From assembly GCF_958295425.1 (NCBI RefSeq), contig NC_081137.1, positions 13,245,254 through 13,309,253 of the forward strand: DNA of 64,000 bases, written 5' to 3'. A program made the position numbers and the translations under genes. This DNA comes from Solea solea (lineage: Eukaryota; Chordata; Actinopteri; Pleuronectiformes; Soleidae). The number at the start of each line of letters is the position of its first letter. Within the stretch, counting starts at the first letter, position 1. Below are positions 62,401 to 64,000 of this stretch, piece by piece. A model generated the notes under the pieces. It had not been told where the DNA came from. It saw only the letters and a program-made list of their open reading frames with translations, and did not search any database.

Positions 62401-64000
62401 AACATATAGTGAGTTTAAAAAAGGTTATTCTCCTCGGGCAGTCTGTGAAATGACAGGTTTCAGTAATAACAAGATTATAAAACTTTTTATTGATCCCCTC
62501 TGTAGATGAATTCATAAAGCAAATTCCACACATATCTCAGGTTCACATATTTTTTTCAAGCAAAATTATGGCACCATTATTTTCTATATTTTGACCAGAG
62601 AAAAAAATATTCATGTATATGTGGCCATGGTTTTATTTATACAAATGATCAGGAAGTATGCGTCTTGAATAGACCCACTATAAAATACCAATTACACAAT
62701 ATCAACATTCCCCAAAACAGAATTAGCCAGGCCAGTAAGATGTTATTTGTTTGAGCCAGTGATTTTGGGTGTGAGATAAAATATACATTCCACTGACATG
62801 TTGTCTGTGACCAGGGTTTTTAAAAATTCTGGCAGGCTGCACAGTCAAGGAAGCACAACTGGTTTCCCCTAAACAAATGAACAATATTAAACCCAAGGGA
62901 AGAGGCTGAATATGAAAAAACAGATTTATGCATGGGTGAGCTCCACTTTGCCACAGCCATCAATTCTGTATCTTTGCCAGTGCCTGGGGATGTTTCTTTT
63001 TCCTCCATCTCCCTGTGCCTGCCATTACATTTGTCCCTGTTCTCTGCTAAGTGCTGATACATTTACATTTTTAGTGCTGCTCAGTAATAAAAGAGGTGGA
63101 ATAAGTGGAGGCCTTTTACCTTTGCTAAAACAAACATCAATGAACTCCCCTCATTGATGAGTCGCTCTACCTCGAAAACACCCCACCAGTCCATCCACCC
63201 ACCCACAGCTTGGCCGCTGCCCCACAGTGCAGGTCAACAGTGTTGCGGTTTGAGTCTCCTCAGTTGCACTCACAGTTCTCTCCCTCTTTTCAAGGTTCAC
63301 TCATTAGAGTCTGCCTCATACAGGAGGCTGCAGGACATTCCGCATTAGTATTACTGTCCAGTCCAGGTGCTGTGGAAACACTGGCATCACCTTAAGCATG
63401 TGGAAGAAATGTTCTTTAACCATAAGACATACAATGAAGTCACAGGATAAGCACACAGGCACAAAATGGAAAAGACAGATTGAGGTTGGTTTCTCTCATC
63501 TCAGTGGGCTTGCATGCTAGTCTTTGGAAAGGGGTCTAATTTTCCGATTACATATTTTAAAGTCTCATCCAAGAATTTAAGACAACACAAACCTGGAGAC
63601 AGTGTTCTCCTATTTTGCTGCTTAGATAAACCAAATCCACTGTCTTCATCAAAGCTGGGTTTTCGTCAGTAATAACAAACAAGAAAGTTAAAACGAAAAA
63701 AAGACATTTAAGCAGAGACAAAAAGCTTTACATAAGGAGTAAAATAAATAAAGAGAGCTGTGCAGGACCTGATTACTAAACAAACCACTGATAAAAAATA
63801 GCAAAGCATTTTTCAAACACAGTCCGGTCGGTATCTAAGTAAATTATCTACACACTCGTGCTGCATCTAATCTGATGCAACACTACAATACTGGGCTCAA
63901 GCTGAGGATCTCAAAGAGGTATAACCAAGGCTGACCAGCCCAGATAAGATCTCCAACTTGATGACAAATGAATAAGGTAATAACAAGCCTACTTTAAGAC
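56420..64000. other. Intergenic DNA, no gene seen to the right edge
   Basis: No reading frame here shows splice-linked extension or a family motif. Features seen: a possible repeat at about 57410-57520 with ccgtactgtaccaaaccgaa; a LINE-tail-like tttattgatcccc near 62485; and a compact hairpin at 62078-62115. The region may be spacer or an intron of a gene whose exons lie outside the window. Confidence 0.4.
62078..62115. other. Perfect 17-bp hairpin with GAAA loop
   Basis: ggagaagcgatg and catcgcttctcc are exact inverted partners, followed inward by gagat/atctt (one G-T pair), closing on a gaaa loop. Compact and isolated; no surrounding transcript signal is evident. Confidence 0.6.

Overview
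The window looks like nuclear DNA of a teleost fish. Six split genes have canonical GT/AG introns and encode vertebrate-type proteins, the DNA is AT-rich, and introns and spacers carry fish-style interspersed repeats (L2/CR1-type LINE ends, tRNA-derived SINEs, Tc1/mariner, hAT-type and palindromic MITEs, microsatellites). All six genes lie on the minus strand, so they read from right to left: zfpl1, a histidine-rich coiled-coil gene, rom1, frmd8, vps51 and tm7sf2. I rebuilt the exons by joining frames at splice sites; five genes are complete with consistent phases, and tm7sf2 runs off the left edge.

Layout. 1-4330: 5' half of tm7sf2 (delta-14 sterol reductase). 5.45-10.6 kb: vps51 (GARP/EARP tethering subunit), 834 aa. 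11-23.3 kb: frmd8 (FERM-domain iRhom partner), 473 aa, with a probable long 3' UTR and a repeat-laden intron 5. 23.4-26 kb: spacer with a MITE. 26.0-30.4 kb: rom1 (photoreceptor disc tetraspanin), 346 aa. 30.5-32.4 kb: spacer with a CA repeat and a palindromic MITE. 32.45-37.7 kb: a 1272-aa gene I cannot match to a named orthologue; it has a very large serine- and histidine-rich exon followed by a coiled coil resembling TJAP1/BEGAIN. 38-42.2 kb: spacer with an IS3-like integrase-core transposon remnant and a Tc1 fragment. 42.2-45.7 kb: zfpl1 (Golgi zinc-finger protein), 329 aa. 46-64 kb: about 18 kb with no gene I can support, only repeats and unexplained single-copy-looking DNA.

The genes do not form one pathway, though several act in the endomembrane system: tm7sf2 in ER sterol synthesis, zfpl1 at the cis-Golgi, vps51 in endosome-to-TGN tethering, frmd8 in iRhom/ADAM17 trafficking, and rom1 in photoreceptor disc rims. 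As I recall the human map, ZFPL1, VPS51 and TM7SF2 are neighbours on 11q13 and FRMD8 and ROM1 are also on 11q12-q13, so this looks like a conserved vertebrate block. The most interesting items are the histidine-rich gene with its 36-bp coding minisatellite, the extra intron in rom1, the IS3-like element with intact ends and target duplication, and several fold-back repeats.
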